A model generated the notes under the pieces. It did not search any database and was not told the DNA's origin. It worked only from the letters and a program-made list of their open reading frames with translations. Positions 51,078-61,347 of a stretch of 64,000 bases of DNA are shown here, piece after piece (positions within the stretch are counted from its first letter, which is position 1; the number at the start of each line of letters is the position of its first letter). The position numbers and the translations under genes are program-made. Source of the DNA: Aliivibrio sifiae (GTDB lineage: Bacteria; Pseudomonadota; Gammaproteobacteria; Enterobacterales; Vibrionaceae); assembly GCF_002954715.1 (NCBI RefSeq), contig NZ_MSCP01000001.1:1832344-1896343 (forward strand), given 5' to 3'.

Positions 51078-51842
51078 TTATTCTTCGCCAGTATCAACAA
51101 CACGTTTTTTCTCGTTTAAGTAGTTACGTAAATAACTATCAATAACACGTGGGTTCTGGCCATCTTGAATAGCTAAAATACCATCAAGAATTAAACGACG
51201 ATTTAATTTTTCTTGTTCTTTACGTAGTTCCAATTTATGCGCAATAGGGAATGCGATCATATTTGAGATAACAGAACCATATAATGTAGTTAGTAGTGCA
51301 ACCGCCATTGCTGGACCAATCGATTTAGGATCATCCATGTTAGATAACATCCCCACTAGACCGATAAGAGTACCAATCATACCCATAGCTGGTGCTACAT
51401 CACCAAAAGCAGTAAATACGCCAACGCCTTTTTCATGACGTTCGTTAGTTAATGCGATGTCTTTTTGTAATGTTGCTTTTACAACTTCAGCGTCATGACC
51501 ATCAACTAATAAATCGATGCCTTTCTGCATAAATGAATTGCTGATCTCTTTCTCTTCTAACGCCAGAAAACCGCCTTTACGAGCTGCATCTGCCATTTCA
51601 ACAATAGTTACAATTAAATCAACAGGTTCATCTGTTTTAAACATAAATGCTTTAACTGCGATCTTACCTGCGCCAAAAAATTGGCCTACCGTAAACTTCA
51701 TTAGTACTACAAAGATCGAACCACCGAATACGATAAGAACCGATGTTGTGTCCATAAAAATGGCTAAACCACCTGCCAGTACCATTGCCATAATAATAAA
51801 TGCAAAACTACCAACTAAGCCTATTAACGTTGCTAAATCCAC
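51078..51842 (-). CDS. pomA: Sodium-driven flagellar stator protein PomA
   Basis: A 254-residue MotA-family subunit with four membrane spans and a large cytoplasmic loop that contacts FliG. It has the N-terminal MDLATLIGLVGSFAFI and the segment GMIGTLIGLVGMLSNMDDP typical of PomA. The start is GTG after GGGGAG. First gene of the pomAB operon. Confidence 0.96.
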   Translation of the reverse strand: MDLATLIGLVGSFAFIIMAMVLAGGLAIFMDTTSVLIVFGGSIFVVLMKFTVGQFFGAGKIAVKAFMFKTDEPVDLIVTIVEMADAARKGGFLALEEKEISNSFMQKGIDLLVDGHDAEVVKATLQKDIALTNERHEKGVGVFTAFGDVAPAMGMIGTLIGLVGMLSNMDDPKSIGPAMAVALLTTLYGSVISNMIAFPIAHKLELRKEQEKLNRRLILDGILAIQDGQNPRVIDSYLRNYLNEKKRVVDTGEE

Positions 51843-52119
51843 AGAGCGCTCCCCTATCTTGCTGCTTGTGTTTATTTATAATTAGCTAAGCAAAAATTAA
51901 GCCATAAATATCATCACTTTTTTGCCGCTTCTTTCTTATCGACCAAAGAAATGAATGGTTTAATTTTTTTATCAAAAAACATGACTTCATTACTATATTG
52001 ATGAAAAAATAACCCTTATCCGTTAAATTTTACTTTTATGTATCACTTTATCACCAGTTCAATTGACCCTTTAGGCTCTCTGAGTTACCTTTCTTGGATC
52101 ATTTTAAGAGTGAATCATT

Positions 52120-52362
52120 ATGGCTGTAAAAAAACCGGAAAATTTATCATTTGAAGCGGCAATAGAAGAATTGGATTCTGTCGTCAATCAACTAGAAAGT
52201 GGCGACTTGCCTCTTGAAGATGCTTTAAAGAAATTTGAGCGTGGCATTGCATTAGCAAGAGCTGGGCAAGAAAAACTAACAGATGCTGAACAACGCGTCG
52301 ATATTCTTTTACAAGCTGATGATAATGCTGAATTAACGCCTTTTGATACTGATAATGACTGA
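52120..52362 (+). CDS. xseB: Exodeoxyribonuclease VII small subunit
   Basis: An 80-residue helical protein with the family sequence LEDALKKFERGIALARAGQEKL. It binds XseA to form exonuclease VII. The 3' end overlaps ispA by eight bases. xseB-ispA-dxs is a conserved operon. Confidence 0.97.
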   Translation: MAVKKPENLSFEAAIEELDSVVNQLESGDLPLEDALKKFERGIALARAGQEKLTDAEQRVDILLQADDNAELTPFDTDND

Positions 52363-53251
52363 TTCACTTAAACACCAATTACCTATTTTTCAACAACGTA
52401 ATATCGATCAGTTGAATCAATGGCTTGAAAAAATAGAGATTCAACAGCAACCTCTTACTGAAGCAATGAAATACGCATTGTTATTAGGCGGTAAGCGCGC
52501 TCGACCTTATCTGGTTTACATTACCGCAAACATGCTTGGGGTTAGCGCCGAATTCGCAGATGATGCGGCTGCTGCCGTAGAATGTATTCACTCATATTCA
52601 TTAATACATGATGATTTACCAGCGATGGATAATGATGATTTACGCCGTGGTCATGCGACTTGTCACATTAAATTTGACGAGGCAACAGCTATTCTTGCAG
52701 GTGATGCACTACAAACTTTAGCATTTGAAATTTTAGCGAATGGTTCATTAACTAAAGAAGCTGAATCTTCGCGTATAGATATGATCAGAGTATTATCAAA
52801 AGCCTCTGGTGCATCTGGTATGTGTATGGGCCAATCTCTTGATCTACAAGCAGAAGGTAAACTGGTTAACCTTACTTCTTTAGAAAAAATTCATGCCCAT
52901 AAAACAGGGGCATTAATGAAAAGTGCTATTCAATTAGGTGCACTATGTGCTGGTGAGAAGGGCAAAGAAATTCTTCCACAACTTGAAAAATACGCTGATG
53001 CTATTGGTTTAGCTTTTCAAGTTCAAGATGATATTTTAGATATCATTAGTGATACAGAAACACTCGGAAAACCACAAGGTTCTGATCTAGAATTAGAGAA
53101 GAGTACTTATCCAGCCCTATTAGGACTTGAAGGTGCTCAACAGAAAGCTGAACAATTATACCAAACAGCAATTGATGCGTTGAATGATATCCCTTACAAC
53201 ACGGATGCAATGCAAGCGTTCGCCCAATACGTCATTGCGCGTAAAAACTAA
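52355..53251 (+). CDS. ispA: Farnesyl diphosphate synthase (geranyltranstransferase)
   Basis: A 298-residue prenyltransferase that makes FPP from IPP and DMAPP/GPP. It has both Asp-rich motifs, DDLPAMDND and DDILD, and the GGKRARP segment near the N-terminus. I chose the ATG at 52355 (MTDSLKH); the frame is open four codons upstream but inside xseB. Confidence 0.96.
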   Translation: MTDSLKHQLPIFQQRNIDQLNQWLEKIEIQQQPLTEAMKYALLLGGKRARPYLVYITANMLGVSAEFADDAAAAVECIHSYSLIHDDLPAMDNDDLRRGHATCHIKFDEATAILAGDALQTLAFEILANGSLTKEAESSRIDMIRVLSKASGASGMCMGQSLDLQAEGKLVNLTSLEKIHAHKTGALMKSAIQLGALCAGEKGKEILPQLEKYADAIGLAFQVQDDILDIISDTETLGKPQGSDLELEKSTYPALLGLEGAQQKAEQLYQTAIDALNDIPYNTDAMQAFAQYVIARKN

Positions 53252-53271
53252 AACAGATAAGCGCTAATACT

Positions 53272-55155
53272 ATGTCACTAGATATTTCAAAATACCCGAT
53301 TCTGGCTTTGGCAAATACGCCTGATGAATTACGTTCTTTGCCAAAAGAAAGTCTACCTACTTTGTGTGATGAGTTACGTACTTATCTCTTAAATTCCGTA
53401 AGTAAATCTAGCGGTCATTTGGCATCAGGGCTTGGTGTCGTTGAACTGACCGTTGCCTTACATTATGTTTATAATACGCCTTTTGATCAATTGATCTGGG
53501 ATGTTGGTCATCAAGCCTACCCTCACAAGATCTTAACCGGTCGTCGTGAGCAACTGGCAACGATCCGCCAAAAAGGTGGATTACACCCATTCCCATGGCG
53601 TGATGAAAGTGAATATGACGTCCTCTCTGTCGGTCATTCATCGACCTCAATCAGTGCTGCGTTAGGTTTGGCTATTTGTGCTGAAAAAGAACAGGAAAAC
53701 CGCAAAGTCGTTAGTGTTATCGGTGATGGTGCAATTACTGCAGGTATGGCATTTGAAGCGTTAAATCATGCCGGTGATATTCACCCTGATATGTTAGTTG
53801 TTTTAAACGACAATGAGATGTCAATTTCAGAAAATGTAGGTGCTCTAAATAATCAACTTGCTCGAGTATTATCAGGCAGCTTATATACGTCTATTCGTGA
53901 AGGTGGTAAAAAAGTTCTTTCTGGTACACCTACGATTAAAGAACTGCTTAAACGTACTGAAGAACATCTAAAAGGTATGGTCGTTCCTGGCACCATGTTT
54001 GAAGAGTTAGGTTTCAATTATATTGGTCCTGTAGACGGACATGATGTGAACGAGCTCGTTCGTACTCTTAAAAACATGCGTAACCTTAAAGGACCGCAGT
54101 TTTTACACATTATGACGAAAAAGGGCAAAGGCTATGAGCCAGCTGAAAAAGATCCAATCAGCTATCATGGTGTACCAAAATTCGATCCAAGCAATGATTC
54201 TTTACCAAAATCATCAGGAGGAAAACCAACCTTCTCCAACATTTTTGGTGATTTTCTTTGTGATATGGCAAAAGAAGATGAAAAATTAATGGCAATCACA
54301 CCAGCCATGCGTGAAGGCTCTGGTATGGTGCGTTTCTCTAAAGAATTTCCAAGACAATATTTTGATGCTGCCATTGCTGAGCAACACGCTGTTACTTTAG
54401 CAAGCGGGATGGCGATTGCCGGCTATAACCCTATTGTTGCCATTTACTCCACCTTTTTACAACGCGGTTATGACCAACTGATCCATGATGTGGCAATTAT
54501 GGACCTCCCAGTGATGTTTGCCATTGACCGTGCAGGTTTAGTTGGCGCCGATGGCCAAACCCATCAAGGTGCTTTTGATATCAGCTTTATGCGCTGCATT
54601 CCTAATATGGTTATCATGACACCAAGTGATGAAAATGAATGCCGTCAAATGCTTTATACGGGCCACAAACACAAAGGCCCGAGTGCAGTTCGTTACCCTA
54701 GAGGTAGTGCTACTGGCGCAGAAGTAGTTAACGATATGCAAGTATTAGAAATAGGCAAAGGCCGCCTAATTCGTGAAACAAAAATCACAGAAAAAGGTGA
54801 ACGTGTTGCGATTTTAAATTTCGGCACTTTCTTAGCTAGTAGCTTAGAAGCTGCAGAACAATTAGATGCCACCGTTGCCGATATGCGCTTTGTCAAACCG
54901 CTTGATGAAGCTCTATTGTGTGAGTTAGTGACTAACCATGATGTTCTTGTCACGATTGAGGAAAATGCAATTTCTGGTGGCGCAGGCTCTGGTGTCGTCG
55001 AATTCTTAATGAAAAATCGCCTGATTAAACCAGTATTACAACTTGGTTTACCTGATCAATTTATTGACCAAGGAACGCAGGAAGAGATGCATGCTGAGTT
55101 AGGCTTAGATGCAAAAGGCATTGAAAAACAAATCAGAGATTATTTAGATTTATAA
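53272..55155 (+). CDS. dxs: 1-deoxy-D-xylulose-5-phosphate synthase
   Basis: A 627-residue thiamine diphosphate enzyme, first step of the MEP isoprenoid pathway, feeding IspA next door. It has the TPP motif [18 protein letters not shown], and segments [11 protein letters not shown] and [13 protein letters not shown]. Full length. Ends at a strong terminator. Confidence 0.98.
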   Translation: MSLDISKYPILALANTPDELRSLPKESLPTLCDELRTYLLNSVSKSSGHLASGLGVVELTVALHYVYNTPFDQLIWDVGHQAYPHKILTGRREQLATIRQKGGLHPFPWRDESEYDVLSVGHSSTSISAALGLAICAEKEQENRKVVSVIGDGAITAGMAFEALNHAGDIHPDMLVVLNDNEMSISENVGALNNQLARVLSGSLYTSIREGGKKVLSGTPTIKELLKRTEEHLKGMVVPGTMFEELGFNYIGPVDGHDVNELVRTLKNMRNLKGPQFLHIMTKKGKGYEPAEKDPISYHGVPKFDPSNDSLPKSSGGKPTFSNIFGDFLCDMAKEDEKLMAITPAMREGSGMVRFSKEFPRQYFDAAIAEQHAVTLASGMAIAGYNPIVAIYSTFLQRGYDQLIHDVAIMDLPVMFAIDRAGLVGADGQTHQGAFDISFMRCIPNMVIMTPSDENECRQMLYTGHKHKGPSAVRYPRGSATGAEVVNDMQVLEIGKGRLIRETKITEKGERVAILNFGTFLASSLEAAEQLDATVADMRFVKPLDEALLCELVTNHDVLVTIEENAISGGAGSGVVEFLMKNRLIKPVLQLGLPDQFIDQGTQEEMHAELGLDAKGIEKQIRDYLDL

Positions 55156-55172
55156 TCTAATCTCACTTTAAT

Positions 55173-55202
55173 AAAAAATGCCACAACTCTGTGGCATTTT
55201 TT
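55173..55202. terminator. Bidirectional terminator between dxs and the ABM-domain gene
   Basis: Perfect stem AAAAAATGCCACA / TGTGGCATTTTTT with loop ACTC, between convergent genes. Confidence 0.94.
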
Positions 55203-55222
55203 GTATGTAATGATTGTAAAAT

Positions 55223-55573
55223 TTAACTTAATTTTGGCGCATCAAAATTACTAGGCTCATCGGTATAAATACATACATTCCACTCATCCACTAACCCATC
55301 TTCAGCTATACATTGCTGCTCGAAAAATTGCTTAATTTCTTCACGCTGACAATGTGCTTCAAACGCTGTGTTATCAGCCCAAATTTCATTAAATGCAATA
55401 GGAAAGCTCTGACCTTCAGCAAATGAACTTTGTAACTGACGAGTGACTGTATATTGTAAGCAACCATCTTCACGCATGGTATTAGGCTCTAGGCTCTGTA
55501 ATACAGAAAACAGTGCATCTAATTTACCTTCTTTTGGTAAAAACTGAGCAATACAATACACTTTCTTAGACAT
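55223..55573 (-). CDS. Antibiotic-biosynthesis-monooxygenase (ABM) domain protein
   Basis: A 116-residue protein of the dimeric alpha/beta-barrel ABM type, related to YgiN-like quinol monooxygenases. Seen: YCIAQFLPKEGKLDALFSVL, and a central NEIWADNTAFEAHC segment typical of these small enzymes. The substrate cannot be told. A strong AAGGAG lies before the ATG. Divergent from the small gene at 55657. Confidence 0.8.
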   Translation of the reverse strand: MSKKVYCIAQFLPKEGKLDALFSVLQSLEPNTMREDGCLQYTVTRQLQSSFAEGQSFPIAFNEIWADNTAFEAHCQREEIKQFFEQQCIAEDGLVDEWNVCIYTDEPSNFDAPKLS

Positions 55574-55656
55574 GATGAACTCCTTGTTTGATTGACTAAC
55601 ATCCTTTTATCTCTCACTATGACACATAGTTTTGTACACTTTACATGGTAATAGTA

Positions 55657-55932
55657 ATGAAATCAGACGTAGATAAAATGCTGAATAAACATCAACAACT
55701 CACTCATAGCGTAGAAGTAAAAGTAACGTCTCATACGCAACGAGATACTGGTGATTGGATACAGCATACCATTATGATTGAAAACTGTAATGCTCCATTT
55801 AAATTTAATAGAACAAAAGCATACCAGTCTCTCAAAGGCGCAAAAGTGAATTTAACCTATTATCCAGCATTGGAAAAAATTGCAGGATTTGATATTGAAA
55901 TCATGAAAGTGGTTCGCATTAAACGCAGTTAA
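55657..55932 (+). CDS. Conserved-looking hypothetical protein (91 aa)
   Basis: A small, basic, soluble protein with no signal peptide or membrane span. It looks like alternating strands (VEVKVTSH, IQHTIMIENC, KVNLTYYP, DIEIMKVVRIK). I do not recognise the family. Two ATG codons are possible, 55645 and 55657. The second has GGTAAT upstream and is slightly preferred. Ends eight bases before the convergent luxQ stop. Confidence 0.65.
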   Translation: MKSDVDKMLNKHQQLTHSVEVKVTSHTQRDTGDWIQHTIMIENCNAPFKFNRTKAYQSLKGAKVNLTYYPALEKIAGFDIEIMKVVRIKRS

Positions 55933-55939
55933 TTTAAAG

Positions 55940-58174
55940 TTAATACTTAGATCGAATCGTTGATTTGTAAAAAAACAAAGCATCTAAAATAGATTTTTCT
56001 TTGATTGGTTTAGTAATGATGTAATTAGCGCCAGCAGATAAGAACTCATCACTTGCCTCTTTTAAAACATCAGCAGTATAAGCATATATAGGGGTCATTA
56101 AATTTAACTCTCTACGTATGTATTTAGTGGCTTCAATCCCACTCATTTCAGGCATTTGATTATCCATTAAAATAAGATCAAATGACTTCTCTCGTAATCT
56201 CTCGATTCCTGCTTTTGCTGATATTTCCCATTCAACTTTTAGGTTGTATTTCTGACAATATGCTTTAGCAATGTAAGCATTCGATTTATTATCTTCAATC
56301 AATAATACATTTAAATTAGTTGGTAATTGAGATTCAACATTCAAACTTTCTATACTTGGAGGATCTTCTGTCGCTTCAATCACCGAGATAGGAATTTTTA
56401 CGTAAAAAGAAGACCCAACCCCCAATTCACTTTTAACACAAATACTGCCATAAAGTAGGTCTAACAGCTGCTTTACTATTGCCAAACCTAAACCGCTACC
56501 GCCAACCTTTCTTATATCTGTAGATTCAACTTGAACAAAGGGTTCAAACATACGTGATTGTTCATCGCTGCAAATCCCTAATCCTGTATCGTCAACATTA
56601 AGATTAAGTAGTGATTGAGAACCTTGAGTATCTAAGCACACCGTTAATTTTACATGGCCATGTTCAGTAAATTTAACGGCATTACTTAATAAATTAAATA
56701 ATATTTGCGTTAATCTCACCTGATCTGAATTCACTAGATCTTGATTATTTACTTTATTTTCAATAATAAATTCAATGCCCTTTTCCTTACAAAGGGGAGT
56801 ATATATCGCATTAATTGTTTCTAATACATCATTTAATACGAACAACTCATAGTTAATATTCAGCTTATCTTGTTCTATTTGAGAAAAATCCAATACATCA
56901 TTTAATACCGCAAGTAAGTGCTCACCACCTTGATGCAGTATACAAATTTGCTTTTTCTGCTCAACCGTCAAATTAGTTTGCTTCAATAAACTAGAAATAC
57001 CCAAAATACCATTAAGAGGGGTTCGAATTTCATGACTCATTCTGGCTAAAAAATCTGACTTAACCTGAGTTGATTTTTCAGCTGCAGCTTGAGCTCTATG
57101 ACTTTCTTCTTTTGCTTCAATTAATTCAACAAATGTTTGTTCTAACTGCTTACCAATATGATCAAATTCAACAATACCACTGCCTAAATAATGAATATTT
57201 GCGTCTTTTTTCGATGCATCATTGGTATAGTTTAACAACGAATTTAACGCTAATAGTATCTTATGCTCAAAAAGGCCTCTAACTAAAACAGCAATAGCAA
57301 TAAGAACAAAGAAAGACAAGATGACACTATAAATAAAACGCTGTTCTAGTTGCTCAATATTATTTTTATTTTTTAACGACAATATAGATAGCGAGCCATT
57401 CAATGACTTAATATTCAATGGGGTATAGTTTAAGATCTTATTAGGTAAAATTAACTTAGGATTAGAAATAACACTCTCTATCTCTTTATATTCTTCAGAT
57501 CCTTTTTTAAGGCTTGATGCAATTATCTCACCATTACTAATAATTAAGATCCCTTGGCTATTACTTACTGCTTTCAAGTTATGAGCAAAAGAAAGGTTGT
57601 TATTTAGTATCGCTGCATTATATAAGTAGCCTCTTATATGACCTGTAGAAGAAACGACTATCGGTGTTTTTCGAATAAAGATATGAGCCTTGGGGGTCGA
57701 ATTATCAACCAACATATAATACCAAGTGTTTATATAGATATTTTTATCAATAACAGATTGAAGGCTTTCTTCCGTCATCCCTAAAAATAGGTTGTTACCA
57801 TCATTCCAATACAGTTTATTATCCACTTCAATAAATCTAAAATCCGGTGAGTTATAGGGGGATTTAGATTCCATATCAGCAAAGTAACGCTCTAGACTAA
57901 AAATACGATCTTTACTATGAACATCAGTTAAACCTAAACTTCCAGCATCAGTATCTTGTCTAATTTGTAATATAGCTAAGCGATGGTTTAAATAATTCGT
58001 TATCAATGAAGAGGTTTGCTGTAAATTTCTCTTTACCTCTTGATTTATAGTATTGATACTAAGTTGATAGGTATGAATAGTAATACCCACAGTTAAGATG
58101 GAAAATATAACAAAAATAGCACGAAAGATGAGATCAGCTAACGATGCTTTTTTTAATACATTTCCTTTACTCAT
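55940..58174 (-). CDS. luxQ: LuxQ-type hybrid sensor histidine kinase (AI-2 quorum sensing)
   Basis: A 744-residue membrane kinase. TM1 lies near 16-36, a periplasmic sensor near 40-278, and TM2 near 280-300. Then come the HisKA domain with H381 (SHEIRTPLNG), the ATPase domain (N-box NLLSNAVKF, G-box VGGSGLGLAIV) and a C-terminal receiver with D671 (ILMDNQMP). With LuxP it senses AI-2 and feeds phosphate to LuxU/LuxO, which are not in the window. It is shorter than V. harveyi LuxQ (about 860 residues, from memory); the gap lies between TM2 and the HisKA domain. Overlaps luxP by eight bases. Confidence 0.93.
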   Translation of the reverse strand: MSKGNVLKKASLADLIFRAIFVIFSILTVGITIHTYQLSINTINQEVKRNLQQTSSLITNYLNHRLAILQIRQDTDAGSLGLTDVHSKDRIFSLERYFADMESKSPYNSPDFRFIEVDNKLYWNDGNNLFLGMTEESLQSVIDKNIYINTWYYMLVDNSTPKAHIFIRKTPIVVSSTGHIRGYLYNAAILNNNLSFAHNLKAVSNSQGILIISNGEIIASSLKKGSEEYKEIESVISNPKLILPNKILNYTPLNIKSLNGSLSILSLKNKNNIEQLEQRFIYSVILSFFVLIAIAVLVRGLFEHKILLALNSLLNYTNDASKKDANIHYLGSGIVEFDHIGKQLEQTFVELIEAKEESHRAQAAAEKSTQVKSDFLARMSHEIRTPLNGILGISSLLKQTNLTVEQKKQICILHQGGEHLLAVLNDVLDFSQIEQDKLNINYELFVLNDVLETINAIYTPLCKEKGIEFIIENKVNNQDLVNSDQVRLTQILFNLLSNAVKFTEHGHVKLTVCLDTQGSQSLLNLNVDDTGLGICSDEQSRMFEPFVQVESTDIRKVGGSGLGLAIVKQLLDLLYGSICVKSELGVGSSFYVKIPISVIEATEDPPSIESLNVESQLPTNLNVLLIEDNKSNAYIAKAYCQKYNLKVEWEISAKAGIERLREKSFDLILMDNQMPEMSGIEATKYIRRELNLMTPIYAYTADVLKEASDEFLSAGANYIITKPIKEKSILDALFFYKSTIRSKY

Positions 58175-59294
58175 GCTTTAAACTCACGTCTGAGTAACGA
58201 AAAGCCCTTTCTTTTAATGCTTCTATTTTTTCAGGGTTAGTCTCTGACGTTATGACTTCAAAGTCTCCAGAAAATACAGTGGGAACTTTTTTACCTTCAA
58301 GATCTAATTTTATTGCTTCCGCCATTGCAACCCCTGTGTCGTCATTCATTCTCATAACTGTCACATCTAACGTACCGTTTTTAATCGCCTCTAACTCTAA
58401 AGATCCACCACCCCAACCATTAACTAAAGGCTGAACATCGTCAAAAAGATTAAGAGCATCAACCGCGCCTAGTGCAATATCCGTTGAAGAGGCATAGATA
58501 AAATCGACATCAGATCTATCTTGTAGAATACTTTGAGTCGCATTATAAGCACTTTCTCTTGTTGCTTCAGTATAAAAAGACGACGTTAATGTGTACTTAT
58601 TATTGTCCATAGATTGAACAAATACATCACCTCGAGCCGTACTTAAATAACCATAAGAGTAATACAACATTCCGTATTTAGCGCCATTTGGAAACTGTTG
58701 TTGATAATAATTAGCTAACAACTTAGTTCCTATCACATGGTCAAAACCAACATACATTAATGGCTGACAATCATGCCATGCTTTTACAGGCGTAGTTATA
58801 TTTTGCAAGATAATTTGAGTATCAGGACTTTGAATGACGTGTTCAATAAACTTACGATGACGAGTCGTATTAAGAGTGAATATAAGATAGTCTGATTTTT
58901 TATCGATAGCATTGTATAAAGAACGACTTTGTTCTTTAAAATCAATATTTAATCGAGTTGATACCGTAGTTAACTCATATTTAATATTCAACGCTTTTAG
59001 ACGAGACTCTAATGCGATTAAATTACGAACCCAGTAATCAGAAGCTTGCTCACCAGGGTAGATAAATGAAATTTTAATTGGTTTATCTTGTTTAATGGAA
59101 AGCGGGATCGGTTCCATTTTAACTGTATTTTTTAATTCAGATGTTAATACGCTCTCTTCAGGGTACTTAGCTAAATACTCGTCATATCCCCAATAGCCAA
59201 CTAATACAGAACTAGCACTGGCTATTTTTGAATAACTGAAAAAAGTAATAATAACAAGAAGTAAAGAGCACGCATTAGCTCTGACTTTAATCAT
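58167..59294 (-). CDS. luxP: AI-2 binding periplasmic protein LuxP
   Basis: A 375-residue periplasmic binding protein with a signal peptide (about 1-27). It binds the boron-containing AI-2 signal and regulates LuxQ. Segments that contact AI-2 in V. harveyi LuxP are kept: PGEQASDYWVRN (Gln, Ser, Trp), ARGDVF (Arg), SSTDIALG (Thr, Asp), NGWGGGS (Trp) and VMRMNDDTG (Arg). The ATG follows the pgpA stop after only three bases. Confidence 0.96.
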   Translation of the reverse strand: MIKVRANACSLLLVIITFFSYSKIASASSVLVGYWGYDEYLAKYPEESVLTSELKNTVKMEPIPLSIKQDKPIKISFIYPGEQASDYWVRNLIALESRLKALNIKYELTTVSTRLNIDFKEQSRSLYNAIDKKSDYLIFTLNTTRHRKFIEHVIQSPDTQIILQNITTPVKAWHDCQPLMYVGFDHVIGTKLLANYYQQQFPNGAKYGMLYYSYGYLSTARGDVFVQSMDNNKYTLTSSFYTEATRESAYNATQSILQDRSDVDFIYASSTDIALGAVDALNLFDDVQPLVNGWGGGSLELEAIKNGTLDVTVMRMNDDTGVAMAEAIKLDLEGKKVPTVFSGDFEVITSETNPEKIEALKERAFRYSDVSLKHE

Positions 59295-59297
59295 TTT

Positions 59298-59801
59298 TTA
59301 TAACCAACCAGAATATTGTCCAATTAACCAAAGACTAATTAGAGCCATAAATCCAGCGACAATATCATCAAGCATGATGCCAAAGCCGCCATGAACTTTT
59401 TTATCTAGCCATCCAATTGGCCAAGGCTTTACCATATCGAAAAATCGAAATAGAACAAACCCTGTAAGTAACCATTTCCAGTCGGTTACTGGTAAATCTA
59501 AGAATGGAACAATGCTCATTGTTATCCATAAACCAACAAACTCATCCCAAACAATAGAGCCGTGATCATGTACTTTCATATCAGATGAAGTGATATCACA
59601 AATTTTAATGCCAATAAGAGCAGAGACTACAACAACAATTACAAATAAGTTAAAAGGCAATTGGGCTATCAGTAGGTAAAATGGAATTGCAGCAAGAGTT
59701 CCCATTGTCCCTGGAATAATTGGCGCCAAACCGCTCCCAAATCCTGTTGCTAGTAGATGCCACGGATTTTTTAAGCTAATTAATGCTAAAGGGTTTGTCA
59801 T
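59298..59801 (-). CDS. pgpA: Phosphatidylglycerophosphatase A
   Basis: A 167-residue inner-membrane phosphatase that makes phosphatidylglycerol. It has the segments FGSGLAPIIPGTMGTLAAIP and the acidic DDIVAG near the C-terminus, with several membrane spans. Overlaps thiL by four bases, as in E. coli (nusB-thiL-pgpA). luxP begins three bases after its stop. Confidence 0.96.
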   Translation of the reverse strand: MTNPLALISLKNPWHLLATGFGSGLAPIIPGTMGTLAAIPFYLLIAQLPFNLFVIVVVVSALIGIKICDITSSDMKVHDHGSIVWDEFVGLWITMSIVPFLDLPVTDWKWLLTGFVLFRFFDMVKPWPIGWLDKKVHGGFGIMLDDIVAGFMALISLWLIGQYSGWL

Positions 59802-60796
59802 GCTTCACTCCTGAAATGATCGTAACCAGATAACTGCCAATCTAGTGAGGTCTCATTTTTATATAATTGTACTTTAGACTGTAGGTTAGTAAATGATTCA
59901 TTTGATATTTCACCAATTATACTAACGTTTTGATTTAAAAAAGTAGTTATTTGTTTAATCGCTTCTCTATTTATTTTAGGAGCAGTGAAACAAAGTTCAT
60001 ATTCTTCACCACTTGTCAGTGCCATCTTCTGGTACTTATCACCGTTATTTTGGCAATACTGAACGAGTTCTTCAGACACTGGTAATTTTTCAACATCAAT
60101 TTTAGCAGTGACTCCAGATTGTTTTAGTATATGACCTAAGTCAGAAATAAGTCCATCAGATATATCCAAGGCTGAGTGACATAAGTGACGAATTTGTTGA
60201 GCTAACTCTACTCTTGGTGATGAATAATAGTGTCGTTTTTCTAGCTCTTTCTCTAATTCACTTTTATCAATAGTCGATGCGTTTAACACCACTTCTAGGC
60301 CTGCTGCGCTATCTCCTAAATTACCAGTGACATAAATATCATCGCCACAACAAGCCCCTTTTCGGGTCATTGCTTCACCTTTAGGCACAATACCCTGCAC
60401 TGTAATGGTAATACTTAATGGCCCTTTAGTTGTGTCTCCACCAATAAGCTGCACATTATGTTGCTTCGCTAAACCGAAAAAACCATCACAAAAATCTTTA
60501 AGCCAGACTTCATCAGATTGAGGTAATGTGAGAGCTAACGATACCCATGTTGGTTTTGCTCCCATAGCAGCTAAATCACTTAAGTTAGAAGCCAATGCTT
60601 TATAACCAACTCGAACAGGATCCGCATCTGCCAAAAAATGAGTCCCAGCAACTAAACTATCTGTTGTTACTGCTATTTGATGATTAGCAGGAACACTGAC
60701 TAATGCACAATCATCACCTATCCCTAAATCAACATCATCTCGAGATAGATTTCCTTGAACAAAAAATCGGTCAATTAAATTAAATTCACTACTCAT
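59798..60796 (-). CDS. thiL: Thiamine-monophosphate kinase
   Basis: A 332-residue kinase that makes thiamine diphosphate. It has the family motifs GIGDDCALV, AVTTDSLVAGTHF and GGDTTKGP (Mg/ATP binding). I chose the ATG at 60796 (MSSEFNLIDRFF); the frame runs 14 codons further upstream into the nusB terminator, which is unlikely to be coding. Confidence 0.96.
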   Translation of the reverse strand: MSSEFNLIDRFFVQGNLSRDDVDLGIGDDCALVSVPANHQIAVTTDSLVAGTHFLADADPVRVGYKALASNLSDLAAMGAKPTWVSLALTLPQSDEVWLKDFCDGFFGLAKQHNVQLIGGDTTKGPLSITITVQGIVPKGEAMTRKGACCGDDIYVTGNLGDSAAGLEVVLNASTIDKSELEKELEKRHYYSSPRVELAQQIRHLCHSALDISDGLISDLGHILKQSGVTAKIDVEKLPVSEELVQYCQNNGDKYQKMALTSGEEYELCFTAPKINREAIKQITTFLNQNVSIIGEISNESFTNLQSKVQLYKNETSLDWQLSGYDHFRSEA

Positions 60797-60822
60797 CGTA
60801 TAATAATACCGTTTTTTAGTTA

Positions 60823-60852
60823 TAAAAAAGGCCAGCAACTAGGCTGACCTTT
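60823..60852 (-). terminator. Rho-independent terminator between nusB and thiL
   Basis: Stem AAAGGTCAGC / GCTGGCCTTT with one mismatch, loop CTAGTT, followed by T residues on the minus strand. It lies only about 26 bases before the thiL ATG, so thiL-pgpA-luxPQ expression would need read-through or a promoter within nusB. Confidence 0.85.
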
Positions 60853-60879
60853 ACTATTAATTAGTATGCTAAATCCGAC

Positions 60880-61347
60880 TTATTTTTTACGTAATGTCGG
60901 AGCCGCTTTATCTAATACACCATTTACAAATTTGTGGCTATCTTCTGCTGCGAACACTTTTGCAAGTTCAATCGCTTCATTGATAACTACTTTGTAAGGT
61001 ACATCGTCACGATTCATCATTTCATAGATAGACATACGCAGTAACGCAAGTTCCATCTGATCAAGATCTTGAAGTGGACGAGATAAGTATGGACGCATTT
61101 TACCGTCTAACTTAATGTGGTTAAGAGCAACGCCTGAGAAAAGATCGCGGAAATACGCTACATCTGTCTCTGGAGCTTGTAGCTTAGGCTCTTTTGCATG
61201 ATGCTCTTCTTCATCATACTTCTCTGCAGTTAAAAACTGCTCTTCAATATCAGCAACGTTTTCTTTGCTTAATTGCCATGAATAAATTGCTTGAAGCGCA
61301 AATTGACGTGCATTACGACGTGCGGCTGGTTTCACACTAACCCCCAT
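60880..61347 (-). CDS. nusB: Transcription antitermination factor NusB
   Basis: A 155-residue helical protein that with NusE binds boxA in rRNA antitermination. It has [17 protein letters not shown] and the C-terminal [27 protein letters not shown], both typical. The ATG overlaps the ribH stop by one base (TAATG). Confidence 0.97.
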   Translation of the reverse strand: MGVSVKPAARRNARQFALQAIYSWQLSKENVADIEEQFLTAEKYDEEEHHAKEPKLQAPETDVAYFRDLFSGVALNHIKLDGKMRPYLSRPLQDLDQMELALLRMSIYEMMNRDDVPYKVVINEAIELAKVFAAEDSHKFVNGVLDKAAPTLRKK

